In this document: one piece after another, positions 42,356-50,573 of the stretch
How the letters are laid out: every line of letters begins with the position of its first letter
Position numbering within the stretch: the first letter of the stretch is position 1
DNA from: Pseudomonas sp. P7548
Lineage (GTDB): Bacteria > Pseudomonadota > Gammaproteobacteria > Pseudomonadales > Pseudomonadaceae
Assembly (NCBI RefSeq): GCF_013386585.1
Contig: NZ_JACARO010000047.1
Span: forward strand, 124,001 to 188,000
Length of the DNA: 64,000 nucleotides
Direction of reading: 5' to 3'
Notes under the pieces: model-generated
What the model was told of the DNA's origin: nothing
The model's input: only the letters and a program-made list of their open reading frames with translations
Databases searched by the model: none
Translations under genes and position numbers: made by a program

Positions 42356-43387
42356 ATGAAGGTATTGAAATCCACCCTGGCCATCGTGTGTGCGGCGGCC
42401 GTGCTGGGTGTTAGTGGTTTCGCCCAAGCCGGCGCCACCCTGGACGCCGTGCAGAAGAAAGGCTTTGTGCAATGTGGCGTGAGTGACGGCCTGCCGGGTT
42501 TCTCGGTACCGGATGCCAGCGGCAAGATCCTGGGGATCGACGCTGACGTATGCCGCGCTGTAGCCGCTGCCGTTTTCGGCGACGCTACCAAGGTCAAATT
42601 CAGCCAGTTGAATGCCAAGGAGCGTTTCACCGCGCTTCAGTCAGGCGAAGTCGACATCCTGTCGCGTAACACCACCATGACCAGCTCCCGCGATGCGGGC
42701 ATGGGCCTGAAATTCCCAGGCTTCATCACCTACTACGACGGTGTTGGCTTCCTGGTGAACAACAAGCTGGGCGTGAAAAGTGCCAAGGAACTGGACGGTG
42801 CAACCATCTGCATCCAGGCCGGTACCACCACGGAGCTGAACGTTTCCGACTACTTCCGCGCCAACAACCTCAAATACACCCCGATCACCTTCGACACCTC
42901 CGATGAAAGCGCCAAGTCGCTGGAATCCGGTCGTTGCGACGTGCTGACCTCCGACAAGTCGCAGCTGTTCGCACAGCGCAGCAAGCTGGCTTCGCCGAAG
43001 GACTACTCGGTTCTGCCGGAAACCATTTCCAAAGAACCACTGGGCCCAGTCGTGCGTAACGGCGACGACGAGTGGCTGGCCATCGTGCGCTGGGTTGGCT
43101 ACGCCATGCTCAACGCTGAAGAAGCCGGCATCACCTCTAAAAACGTTGAAGCTGAAGCCAAGTCCACCAAGAACCCGGACGTTGCGCGTCTGCTCGGTGC
43201 TGACGGCGAATACGGCAAAGACCTGAAACTGAAAAAGGATTGGGTTGTACAGATCGTCAAGCAAGTCGGTAACTACGGCGAAGTCTTCGAGAAAAACCTC
43301 GGCAAGAGCACCCCGCTGGAAATCGACCGTGGCCTGAACGCGCTGTGGAACAACGGCGGCATTCAATACGCACCACCTGTGCGCTGA
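42356..43387 (+). CDS. aapJ: General L-amino acid ABC transporter, periplasmic binding protein AapJ
   Basis: The 343-residue precursor has a signal peptide (STLAIVCAAAVLGVSGFAQA). The mature protein begins GATLDAVQKKGFVQCGVSDG, typical of AapJ/BztA binding proteins. FSVPDASGKILGIDADVCRA is the ligand-pocket region. It delivers a broad range of L-amino acids to the AapQMP permease. It is the first gene of the operon behind a sigma-54 promoter, with GGAGG before the ATG. About 340 residues is the family's usual length, larger than most class 3 binding proteins. Confidence 0.95.
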   Translation: MKVLKSTLAIVCAAAVLGVSGFAQAGATLDAVQKKGFVQCGVSDGLPGFSVPDASGKILGIDADVCRAVAAAVFGDATKVKFSQLNAKERFTALQSGEVDILSRNTTMTSSRDAGMGLKFPGFITYYDGVGFLVNNKLGVKSAKELDGATICIQAGTTTELNVSDYFRANNLKYTPITFDTSDESAKSLESGRCDVLTSDKSQLFAQRSKLASPKDYSVLPETISKEPLGPVVRNGDDEWLAIVRWVGYAMLNAEEAGITSKNVEAEAKSTKNPDVARLLGADGEYGKDLKLKKDWVVQIVKQVGNYGEVFEKNLGKSTPLEIDRGLNALWNNGGIQYAPPVR

Positions 43388-43459
43388 TCGCTGATGGTTC
43401 TGTCACCCGGTGGGCCAACCGCCGGGTGATGTTCTGTTCCATTCTTTCCGGGGCACTTC

Positions 43460-44641
43460 ATGCAAAATCAAATCGGCGCACCAAAGCAGAAGCTCAGCTT
43501 CAGCGATCCCAAAGTGCGTGCGTGGCTCTTCCAGATCATCACGATTGTGGCGGTGGTCTCGCTGGGCTGGTACCTCTTCAACAACACCCAGACCAACCTG
43601 CAACACCGGGGCATTACCTCGGGTTTCGACTTTCTTGAGCGCAGTGCCGGTTTCGGCATCGCGCAGCACCTGATCGACTACACCGAGTCGGACAGCTACG
43701 CCCGTGTGTTCGTGATCGGTTTGCTCAACACCTTGCTGGTGACCGTGATCGGTGTGGTGCTGGCTACGATCCTCGGGTTCATCGTCGGCGTGGCACGCCT
43801 GTCGCCCAACTGGATGATCAACAAGCTGGCGACGGTGTATGTGGAAGTGTTCCGCAACATCCCGCCGTTGCTGCAAATCCTGTTCTGGTATTTCGCGGTG
43901 TTCCTGACCATGCCAGGGCCGCGTAACAGCCACAACTTTGGCGATACCTTCTTTGTCAGCAGCCGTGGCCTGAATATGCCGGCAGCACTGGCCGCTGATG
44001 GTTTCTGGCCATTCGTGGCGAGCATCGTGGTCGCCATCGTGGCCATCGTGTTCATGGCCCGCTGGGCCAACAAGCGCTTTGAAGCCACCGGCGTGCCGTT
44101 CCATAAGTTCTGGGCGGGCCTGGCGCTGTTCATCGTGATCCCGGCGTTGTGCGCCTTGATCTTCGGTGCCCCCCTGCACTGGGAAATGCCGAAGCTGCAA
44201 GGCTTCAACTTTGTCGGCGGCTGGGTACTGATCCCCGAGCTGTTGGCACTGACCCTGGCGCTGACCGTCTACACGGCCGCGTTCATCGCCGAGATCGTGC
44301 GTTCGGGCATCAAGTCCGTCAGCCACGGCCAGACCGAAGCCGCGCGCTCCCTGGGCCTGCGCCCTGGGCCGACGCTGCGCAAGGTCATCATCCCGCAGGC
44401 CCTGCGGGTGATCATTCCGCCGCTGACCAGCCAATACCTGAACCTGGCGAAGAACTCGTCGCTGGCCGCCGGTATCGGTTACCCGGAAATGGTTTCGCTG
44501 TTTGCCGGCACGGTACTCAACCAGACCGGCCAGGCCATTGAAGTCATTGCCATCACCATGAGCGTGTACCTGGCGATCAGCATCAGCATTTCCCTGCTGA
44601 TGAACTGGTACAACAAGCGCATTGCGCTGATCGAGCGGTGA
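43460..44641 (+). CDS. aapQ: General L-amino acid ABC transporter permease AapQ
   Basis: The 393-residue inner-membrane permease has about eight membrane segments. The EAA-loop region conserved in binding-protein-dependent permeases is GQTEAARSLGLRPGPTLRKV near residue 295. The early helix plus the long periplasmic loop (NNTQTNLQHRGITSGFDFL) is characteristic of AapQ. It pairs with AapM and contacts AapP. It starts 72 bases after aapJ and ends ten bases before aapM. Confidence 0.95.
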   Translation: MQNQIGAPKQKLSFSDPKVRAWLFQIITIVAVVSLGWYLFNNTQTNLQHRGITSGFDFLERSAGFGIAQHLIDYTESDSYARVFVIGLLNTLLVTVIGVVLATILGFIVGVARLSPNWMINKLATVYVEVFRNIPPLLQILFWYFAVFLTMPGPRNSHNFGDTFFVSSRGLNMPAALAADGFWPFVASIVVAIVAIVFMARWANKRFEATGVPFHKFWAGLALFIVIPALCALIFGAPLHWEMPKLQGFNFVGGWVLIPELLALTLALTVYTAAFIAEIVRSGIKSVSHGQTEAARSLGLRPGPTLRKVIIPQALRVIIPPLTSQYLNLAKNSSLAAGIGYPEMVSLFAGTVLNQTGQAIEVIAITMSVYLAISISISLLMNWYNKRIALIER

Positions 44642-44651
44642 GGAAACACCC

Positions 44652-45749
44652 ATGAGTACGCATACTTTCAAACCTGATATGCCGCCGCCGAGCAAAGTCT
44701 TCGGCCCGGTGGCATGGATGCGCGCCAACCTGTTTTCCAGCTGGCTCAACACCCTGCTGACCTTACTGGCGATTTACCTGGTGTACCTGGTGGTGCCGCC
44801 GATCCTGCATTGGGCCATCATCGACGCCAACTGGGTGGGCACCACCCGCGCCGACTGCACCAAGGAAGGCGCCTGCTGGGTGTTTATCCAACAGCGTTTC
44901 GGGCAGTTCATGTACGGCTACTACCCGGGCGACTTGCGTTGGCGCGTAGACCTGACCGTGTGGCTGGCCATCGTCGGCGTGGCGCCGTTGTTCATCTCGC
45001 GCTTCCAGCGCAAGGCGATCTACGGCCTGAGCTTCCTGGTGCTGTACCCGATCATTGCCTACTTCCTGCTGCACGGCGGTGTGTTCGGCCTGACCAACGT
45101 GGCGACCAGCCAATGGGGCGGCCTGATGCTGACCCTGGTGATCGCCACCGTCGGTATCGCCGGTGCCTTGCCGTTGGGCATCGTGCTGGCGCTGGGGCGG
45201 CGTTCGAACATGCCGGCGATTCGAGTGGTCTGCGTGACCTTCATCGAATTCTGGCGCGGCGTGCCGTTGATCACGGTGCTGTTCATGTCTTCGGTGATGC
45301 TGCCCTTGTTCCTGCCCGAAGGCATGAACTTCGACAAGCTGCTGCGGGCCCTGATCGGCGTGATCCTGTTCCAGTCGGCCTACGTGGCCGAAGTGGTGCG
45401 CGGCGGTCTGCAGGCCATTCCCAAGGGGCAGTACGAAGCCGCCGCCGCGATGGGCCTGGGTTACTGGCGCAGCATGGGCCTGGTGATTCTGCCGCAAGCC
45501 CTGAAGCTGGTGATCCCGGGCATCGTCAACACGTTTATTGCGCTGTTCAAGGACACGAGTCTGGTGATCATCATCGGTTTGTTCGACCTGCTCAACAGCG
45601 TCAAGCAAGCCGCTGCCGACCCGAAATGGCTGGGCATGGCCACCGAAGGCTATGTGTTCGCCGCCCTGGTGTTCTGGATTTTCTGTTTTGGTATGTCGCG
45701 CTATTCCATGCATCTGGAACGCAAGCTCGACACAGGCCACAAGCGTTAG
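44652..45749 (+). CDS. aapM: General L-amino acid ABC transporter permease AapM
   Basis: The 365-residue second permease subunit has the EAA loop QYEAAAAMGLGYWRSMGLVI near residue 260 and LPQALKLVIPGIVNTFIALF after it. An extra N-terminal hydrophobic region, and a loop with DCTKEGACWVF that holds two Cys, are AapM features. A GAGG ribosome-binding site lies in the short gap after aapQ. It forms the translocation path with AapQ. Confidence 0.95.
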   Translation: MSTHTFKPDMPPPSKVFGPVAWMRANLFSSWLNTLLTLLAIYLVYLVVPPILHWAIIDANWVGTTRADCTKEGACWVFIQQRFGQFMYGYYPGDLRWRVDLTVWLAIVGVAPLFISRFQRKAIYGLSFLVLYPIIAYFLLHGGVFGLTNVATSQWGGLMLTLVIATVGIAGALPLGIVLALGRRSNMPAIRVVCVTFIEFWRGVPLITVLFMSSVMLPLFLPEGMNFDKLLRALIGVILFQSAYVAEVVRGGLQAIPKGQYEAAAAMGLGYWRSMGLVILPQALKLVIPGIVNTFIALFKDTSLVIIIGLFDLLNSVKQAAADPKWLGMATEGYVFAALVFWIFCFGMSRYSMHLERKLDTGHKR

Positions 45750-45759
45750 GAGTTCTTTT

Positions 45760-46524
45760 ATGAGCGAAGCAATCAAAAAGCCTGTGGGCCCTGAAGGCAT
45801 TATCCAGATGCAGGGCGTCAACAAGTGGTACGGCCAGTTCCACGTGTTGAAAGACATCAACCTCAACGTCAAGCAGGGCGAGCGTATCGTGCTGTGCGGC
45901 CCGTCGGGTTCGGGCAAGTCCACCACCATCCGCTGCCTCAACCGTCTGGAAGAGCACCAGCAAGGCCGCATCGTGGTCGATGGCGTGGAGCTGACCAACG
46001 ACCTCAAGCAGATTGAAGCGATCCGCCGTGAAGTCGGCATGGTGTTCCAGCACTTCAACCTGTTCCCGCACCTGACCATCCTGCAGAACTGCACGCTGGC
46101 GCCGATGTGGGTACGCAAGATGCCCAAGCGCAAGGCCGAGGAAATCGCCATGCACTACCTGGAGCGCGTGCGTATCCCGGAGCAGGCCCACAAGTTTCCA
46201 GGGCAGCTGTCCGGCGGCCAGCAACAGCGTGTGGCGATTGCCCGCGCACTGTGCATGAAACCGAAAATCATGCTGTTCGATGAGCCGACCTCGGCACTCG
46301 ACCCGGAGATGGTGAAGGAAGTACTCGACACCATGATCGGCTTGGCCGAAGACGGCATGACCATGCTGTGTGTAACCCACGAAATGGGCTTTGCCCGTAC
46401 CGTGGCCAACCGTGTGATCTTCATGGACAAGGGCGAGATCGTGGAGCAGGCGGCGCCGAATGACTTCTTCGACAACCCGCAGAATGACCGGACCAAGTTG
46501 TTCTTGAGCCAGATTCTGCATTGA
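45760..46524 (+). CDS. aapP: General L-amino acid ABC transporter ATPase AapP
   Basis: The 254-residue ATPase has Walker A GPSGSGKST, Q-loop MVFQHFNLFPHLTI, signature LSGGQQQRVAIARAL, Walker B IMLFDEPTSALDPE and the switch His in VTHEMGFA. The start MSEAIKKPVGPEG has a perfect TAGGAG site; the in-frame extension into aapM is not used. It powers the AapJQM importer. A bidirectional terminator follows at 46542-46570. Confidence 0.96.
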   Translation: MSEAIKKPVGPEGIIQMQGVNKWYGQFHVLKDINLNVKQGERIVLCGPSGSGKSTTIRCLNRLEEHQQGRIVVDGVELTNDLKQIEAIRREVGMVFQHFNLFPHLTILQNCTLAPMWVRKMPKRKAEEIAMHYLERVRIPEQAHKFPGQLSGGQQQRVAIARALCMKPKIMLFDEPTSALDPEMVKEVLDTMIGLAEDGMTMLCVTHEMGFARTVANRVIFMDKGEIVEQAAPNDFFDNPQNDRTKLFLSQILH

Positions 46525-46541
46525 TCGATGGGTGAATAAAT

Positions 46542-46570
46542 AAACCCGGCCTCGTGCCGGGTTTATTTTT
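46542..46570. terminator. Bidirectional rho-independent terminator (aapP / mqsA)
   Basis: AAACCCGGC (46542-46550) pairs with GCCGGGTTT (46556-46564) around a CTCGT loop, followed by ATTTTT on the plus strand and a T-rich ATTTATTTATT on the minus strand. It lies between the convergent aapP and mqsA genes and can stop transcription from both sides. Confidence 0.92.
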
Positions 46571-46584
46571 GCCTGCGGTTTTTG

Positions 46585-47073
46585 TCAGGAGGCTTGAGCC
46601 GCCAGCAGCTGTGCATCCTTGGCGATGAGCAGTTGGTTCAAGTCTTTCCCCGTGTTGAGGACCTCGATTTCAGCCAGCAGGTGTGGGTGTTTATCCAGAA
46701 GGCGCATTAACGTGAGCAACGGTTCCGACGGAAAAATTTCAGCCCGTTCGTGGCGTGAAAATGCATGGTGCCCGCGGACGGTGAAGAGCCTCACCGCATC
46801 TTTTTGTGTGAGGTGCAGTTTGCGGCGGATTCGCTTCATTTCGGCGGCGATGATTTTGCGCGCGTCGATCAACAGCAGATCAGAGGCCTTGCAATAACGC
46901 TCTGCACTGTCGTCGTCGTGATCGAATTCAACTTCATGGCAGACCTCGCATTCCCAGCCTGCAATGTCGGGGATATCTCGAACCATTCCCCGCGTGTTGA
47001 TCGTGAAGGTGCGACCTTCGAAAGGCTGCATTGCGTCATGGGTTCCGCAGCTCATGCATTGCTGGGGTCTCAT
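46585..47073 (-). CDS. mqsA: MqsA-family antitoxin (Zn-binding, HTH)
   Basis: The 162-residue antitoxin has the N-terminal zinc domain with Cys6/Cys9 (CMSC) and Cys42/Cys45 (CEVC), and a C-terminal XRE helix-turn-helix with LHLTQKDAVRLF, HAFSRHERAEIFPSEPLLTL and RLLDKHPHLLAEI, all characteristic of MqsA. The zinc part binds the MqsR toxin and the HTH binds the operon's operator. It is about 30 residues longer than E. coli MqsA (131), with the extra at the C terminus. Its ATG overlaps the toxin stop by four bases, the usual toxin-first order of mqsRA. Confidence 0.88.
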   Translation of the reverse strand: MRPQQCMSCGTHDAMQPFEGRTFTINTRGMVRDIPDIAGWECEVCHEVEFDHDDDSAERYCKASDLLLIDARKIIAAEMKRIRRKLHLTQKDAVRLFTVRGHHAFSRHERAEIFPSEPLLTLMRLLDKHPHLLAEIEVLNTGKDLNQLLIAKDAQLLAAQAS

Positions 47074-47255
47074 AGGGTTTTCTCCTTGAAGGAGATTACG
47101 GGAGGACCACCGCCTGGGCGGTCAATGACCTTGATGTAAATCTCCGTGCCGTAAATCTTGATCAGGTAGACGTCCTGCCATACCCGATGGTCTGCATAGG
47201 TCGTCATCGATTTGTGCAACATTCGGCGCTCAAGGGCGCAGACCACCTGTTGCAT
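47070..47255 (-). CDS. mqsR: MqsR-family toxin, apparently 5'-truncated
   Basis: The 61 residues from the only in-frame ATG that keeps most of the sequence match the C-terminal two thirds of MqsR: LHKSMTTYADHRVWQDVYLI, then EIYIKVIDRPGG and VISFKEK. Full-length MqsR has about 98 residues. The frame is open for 28 more codons upstream (to 47339; RTAVLKQEKELSPDH reads like MqsR) but holds no ATG, GTG or TTG. A TGA at 47340-47342 then stops it. Either the gene has lost its 5' end, or it uses a rare start such as the ATT at 47337-47339 that follows AGGATGA. Toxicity (RNase at GC-rich sites) is doubtful. Confidence 0.7.
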   Translation of the reverse strand: MQQVVCALERRMLHKSMTTYADHRVWQDVYLIKIYGTEIYIKVIDRPGGGPPVISFKEKTL

Positions 47256-47300
47256 ATGGTCGGGGCTCAGCTCCTTTTCCTGCTTAAGAACCGCAGTGCG

Positions 47301-47347
47301 TTGCCTTTGTAGGCAACTCCGAATAGGCTGTAGGAAAATTCATCCTA
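47301..47347. promoter_or_regulatory. Inverted repeats between mqsR and the GntR gene
   Basis: TTGCCT-TTGT-AGGCAA (47301-47316) is a perfect 6-bp inverted repeat, and TAGGA-N7-TCCTA (47331-47347) a second one. The first resembles in layout the MqsA operator (AACCT-spacer-AGGTT) but not in every base. It lies inside the open frame upstream of the mqsR ATG. Either repeat could serve MqsA or the adjacent GntR protein. Confidence 0.4.
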
Positions 47348-47371
47348 TGATTGGACGAAAGCTTAAAACCC

Positions 47372-48031
47372 ATGACAGACATCGCCCCCTTGATCAAACG
47401 CTCCCTGGTCGACCAGGCCCTGGAGCAGCTGCGCCTGCGCATCAGCCAAGGCGTGTGGGCCATTGGTGAGCGCCTGCCCACCGAGCCCGAGCTGTCTGCC
47501 GAGTTGGGCATCAGCCGCAATACCGTGCGTGAGGCCATGCGTGTGCTGGCGTTTTCCGGGTTGATTGAGATCCGCCAGGGTGACGGCAGTTACCTGCGCT
47601 CGATGACCGACCCGCTGGGCACGATGCGCGCATTGTCTCACTGCACCCTGGAGCAGGCGCAAGAGACCCGGCAGATTCTGGAAGTGGAGGCGATCAGCTT
47701 GGCCGCGTTGCGCCGCACCGACGAAGACCTCAAAAGGTTGCGCGAGGCCCTCGACGCCAGCGCCGCGCTGTACCACGGCGATCTGGAGGCCTATATCAGC
47801 GCCGATCTGATCTTCCACAAACACTTGGTGGACGCCGCGCACAACCCGGCGCTGAGCGAGTTGTACCAGTACTTTTCCGCCATCGTCGGCGCCCAGTTGC
47901 GCCAGACCTTGAACATCACTCCGCGCCGCCAGGCAGTGTTCGACCTGCATATCGCCTTGCTCGAAGCCGTCGAAAAACAAGACCCGGAACGCGCCAAATC
48001 CCTCTGCCGGCAGTTGATCAATGAACCCTGA
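47372..48031 (+). CDS. GntR-family (FadR subfamily) transcriptional regulator
   Basis: The 219-residue regulator has an N-terminal winged HTH (about 10-75; GERLPTEPELSAELGISRNT, VREAMRVLAFSGLIEIRQGDG) and a C-terminal all-helical FCD domain with likely metal ligands Asp (SADLIFHKHLVDAAHN) and the late His (DLHIALLEA). The start is MTDIAPLIKRS. Its end overlaps the MFS gene by 11 bases, so both are one transcript, and it likely regulates that transporter in response to a small carboxylate. The ligand is unknown. Confidence 0.88.
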   Translation: MTDIAPLIKRSLVDQALEQLRLRISQGVWAIGERLPTEPELSAELGISRNTVREAMRVLAFSGLIEIRQGDGSYLRSMTDPLGTMRALSHCTLEQAQETRQILEVEAISLAALRRTDEDLKRLREALDASAALYHGDLEAYISADLIFHKHLVDAAHNPALSELYQYFSAIVGAQLRQTLNITPRRQAVFDLHIALLEAVEKQDPERAKSLCRQLINEP

Positions 48032-49274
48032 AACCAAACTCGAAGAACTGTTGATCGACGCCGAAGCCGACGACGAAGTGGTGCAACACACCCCACCCGC
48101 CATGAGCCGCCCATGGTTGCTGATCCTGGGGCTGGTCCTGGTGGCGATGAACCTGCGCCCGGCGTTGTCGAGCCTGTCACCGTTGCTCAATGACGTATCG
48201 GCCAGCCTGGGCTTGTCGGCGGCCAAGGCCGGCCTGCTGACCACCTTGCCGGTGATGTGCCTGGGTTTGTTCGCGCCACTGGCGCCGATCCTGGCCCGGC
48301 GTTTTGGCGCCGAGCGGGTGGTGCTGGGGATTTTGCTGACACTGGCCGGCGGTATCATCCTGCGCAGTTCGTTCGGCGAGGCCGGGCTGTTCACCGGCAG
48401 CCTGATCGCCGGCGCCAGCATCGGCATCATCGGCGTGCTGCTGCCGGGCATCGTCAAGCGTGATTTCGCCAAACAGGCGGGCACCATGACCGGCGTGTAC
48501 ACCATGGCGCTGTGCCTGGGCGCGGCGCTGGCGGCGGGGGCCACGGTGCCGTTGAGCCACGCGTTCGGTAACAGCTGGAATATCGGCCTGGGGTTCTGGA
48601 TCGTGCCCGCGCTGATCGCGGCGTTGTTCTGGTTGCCACAGGTGGGGCAGAAACAGGGTGCCCATCAAGTGGCGTACAAGGTCAAAGGGCTGCTGCGCGA
48701 TCCGCTGGCCTGGCAAGTGACCTTGTACATGGGCCTGCAATCGTCCCTGGCCTACATCGTGTTCGGCTGGGTGCCGTCGATCCTGATCAGCCGTGGCCTG
48801 AGCGCCACCGAAGCCGGCTTGCTGCTGTCCGGTTCGATCATCGTGCAACTGCTCAGCGCCCTGACCGCGCCGTGGCTGGCGACCCGGGGCAAGGACCAGC
48901 GGCTGGCCATCGTCGTGGTGATGCTGCTCACCCTTGGCGGGTTGTTTGGCTGCCTGTTTGCGCCATTGGACGGGTTGTGGGGCTGGGCCATTCTGCTGGG
49001 CTTGGGCCAGGGCGGTACGTTCAGCCTGGCGCTGACCCTGATCGTGCTGCGCTCGCGGGATTCCCACGTGGCCGCCAACCTGTCAGGCATGGCGCAGGGC
49101 ATTGGCTACACGCTGGCGTCCATGGGCCCGTTGGCGGTGGGTGTGCTGCATGACTGGACCGGTGGCTGGGGTGCCACCGGCTGGGTGTTCGGCGTGATCG
49201 GGCTGGGCGCGATCATCGCCGGGTTGGGGGCCGGTCGTGCCCTGTATGTGGGGGTGACCAGCGAGAGGGTTTAG
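48021..49274 (+). CDS. MFS transporter, CynX/NimT (cyanate/nitroimidazole) family
   Basis: The 417-residue transporter has twelve predicted helices after a 30-residue acidic N terminus. MNLRPALSSLSPLL in the first helix is the signature of the CynX/NimT branch, and FWLPQVGQKQGAHQ lies in the central loop. The family exports or imports small polar compounds; substrate unknown. It is translationally coupled to the GntR regulator. Its stop overlaps the stop of the convergent fimbrial subunit gene by a few bases, leaving no room for a terminator. Confidence 0.9.
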   Translation: MNPETKLEELLIDAEADDEVVQHTPPAMSRPWLLILGLVLVAMNLRPALSSLSPLLNDVSASLGLSAAKAGLLTTLPVMCLGLFAPLAPILARRFGAERVVLGILLTLAGGIILRSSFGEAGLFTGSLIAGASIGIIGVLLPGIVKRDFAKQAGTMTGVYTMALCLGAALAAGATVPLSHAFGNSWNIGLGFWIVPALIAALFWLPQVGQKQGAHQVAYKVKGLLRDPLAWQVTLYMGLQSSLAYIVFGWVPSILISRGLSATEAGLLLSGSIIVQLLSALTAPWLATRGKDQRLAIVVVMLLTLGGLFGCLFAPLDGLWGWAILLGLGQGGTFSLALTLIVLRSRDSHVAANLSGMAQGIGYTLASMGPLAVGVLHDWTGGWGATGWVFGVIGLGAIIAGLGAGRALYVGVTSERV

Positions 49275-49891
49275 AGATAGCGCACGGTCAGGGTGACCGA
49301 GCCATCCAGCGGCACTTCGTTGGTCAGGGTCAGGCCTTGGGAGGGAGCGATGGCACCGGCCACTTGCAGGTCGGTGACCAGGCGTTGTACCGGCACCGGG
49401 GCCAGTGTGTTCATGTCGGCGAAGCTGGTCAGGCCGTCATCCACCAGAGCACTTTCGCGCTCCCAGGTGACACCGCCGTCGAAAGAGGCAATGCCGCGGA
49501 CGTTGACGTCATCCGCAACAGGCCCCGACATCGCGACCGTGAAGTAGCCCAGTTTCTCAGTGTCATTGATCAAGCCAAGACCGAAGTTGTAGTAGTCCTG
49601 GTTCGATTCCGAGCCGGCTCGGTTGTCCTTGAGCGCGACGGCAAACAGCGTGGAGGCATCGCAGGTCACGGTCATTTGCAGGTTCTGCCTGGGCAGGTAG
49701 GTCGGCTGGTCGGGGCGCAGGTCCTTGGCCGACAGCTTGCCGAAATCGACCAGGCCGCCATTGCTGAGGGCTGTTTTGCAAGCTCTTGGGGTGATCGTGC
49801 CTTTGACGCTCAGGTCGACGCTGGACGCGGCGACCGCATGGCCTGCGCTCGCCAGCAGCGCGGCGACCAACAGGTTACGAGTGATGCTCAT
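49271..49891 (-). CDS. DUF1120 fimbrial subunit (last gene of the chaperone-usher operon)
   Basis: The 206-residue secreted protein has a signal peptide (LLVAALLASAGHAVAA). It continues SSVDLSVKGTITPRACKTAL, SNGGLVDFGKLSAKDL, TVTCDASTLFAVALKDNRAG and ends VPLDGSVTLTVRYL, the pattern shared by all seven short subunits of this locus. Two Cys (about 39 and 76) would form the pilin disulfide. The N-terminal strand could act in donor-strand exchange. The start is fixed by AGGAGCAACACC upstream. Its stop overlaps that of the convergent MFS gene. The role as major or minor subunit is unknown. Confidence 0.85.
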   Translation of the reverse strand: MSITRNLLVAALLASAGHAVAASSVDLSVKGTITPRACKTALSNGGLVDFGKLSAKDLRPDQPTYLPRQNLQMTVTCDASTLFAVALKDNRAGSESNQDYYNFGLGLINDTEKLGYFTVAMSGPVADDVNVRGIASFDGGVTWERESALVDDGLTSFADMNTLAPVPVQRLVTDLQVAGAIAPSQGLTLTNEVPLDGSVTLTVRYL

Positions 49892-49927
49892 GGTGTTGCT
49901 CCTACAGGGTTGGGGAAAAAACGCGAA

Positions 49928-50563
49928 TTACAGGTACACAACTTCCAACGTGGCCGACCCGTCCATCGGCGTTTCCACGCTGAGGTCCAGGTTCTGCCGG
50001 GCGTTGATCGTGGCTTCCAGCTTCAGGGTGCTGGTCAGCGTCTGGATGGCCGACGGGCCGGCGGTGCTGCCGACCACGTCGGTGAAACCGAGCAGGCTGC
50101 GCGAGCCGACATCGATGGGATTGAGGTTGGCCATGCGCCAGGCCAGTCCGCCGGTGGTGGATTCGGTGCCGTACACCACGGCCAGGTCATCGACCACGGT
50201 TTGCCTGGGGTCGAAGCTCACTGAATAAACGCCGATTTTGTTGCCGCTGGTGTCCAGGCCCAGGCCGTAGAAAATCTCGCTGTTGACGTGGGCCGTGCCG
50301 TCGCGGTTGTCGCGCATGCGCAGGGCGAAGCGGCCGGGCGCGTTGCAGTTGACGGTGAGGGTCAGGTACTTGTGGGGCAGGCGCGTGCCATTGGTGAGGT
50401 TGAGGTCATTGCGCGAGATCTTGCCGAAGTCGACCAGCCCGCCGCCGGACAGCAGTGGCGTGCAGGCCATGGGCGTGATCAGGCCGGTGACAGCCAGGTC
50501 GACAGTGGACACGGCGTGAGCGGTGCCCGACGACAATGCCAAGGCAATCAGAAGGTGCTTCAT
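49928..50563 (-). CDS. DUF1120 fimbrial subunit
   Basis: The 211-residue precursor has a signal peptide (HLLIALALSSGTAHA), then VSTVDLAVTGLITPMACTPL, LSGGGLVDFGKISRNDL, DNRDGTAH and the terminal SATLEVVYL. It keeps the two-Cys pattern. The start codon is 10 bases after the stop of the upstream two-domain subunit, with its GGAG site overlapping that stop, so translation is coupled. It differs from its neighbours in the loop after DNR and may be a minor component. Confidence 0.84.
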   Translation of the reverse strand: MKHLLIALALSSGTAHAVSTVDLAVTGLITPMACTPLLSGGGLVDFGKISRNDLNLTNGTRLPHKYLTLTVNCNAPGRFALRMRDNRDGTAHVNSEIFYGLGLDTSGNKIGVYSVSFDPRQTVVDDLAVVYGTESTTGGLAWRMANLNPIDVGSRSLLGFTDVVGSTAGPSAIQTLTSTLKLEATINARQNLDLSVETPMDGSATLEVVYL

Positions 50564-50573
50564 GGGAGGGCTC

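Noticed and set aside
43403..46151. Long minus-strand frames opposite aapQMP
   Set aside because: They are Gln/His/Arg-rich shadows of certain ABC transporter genes.
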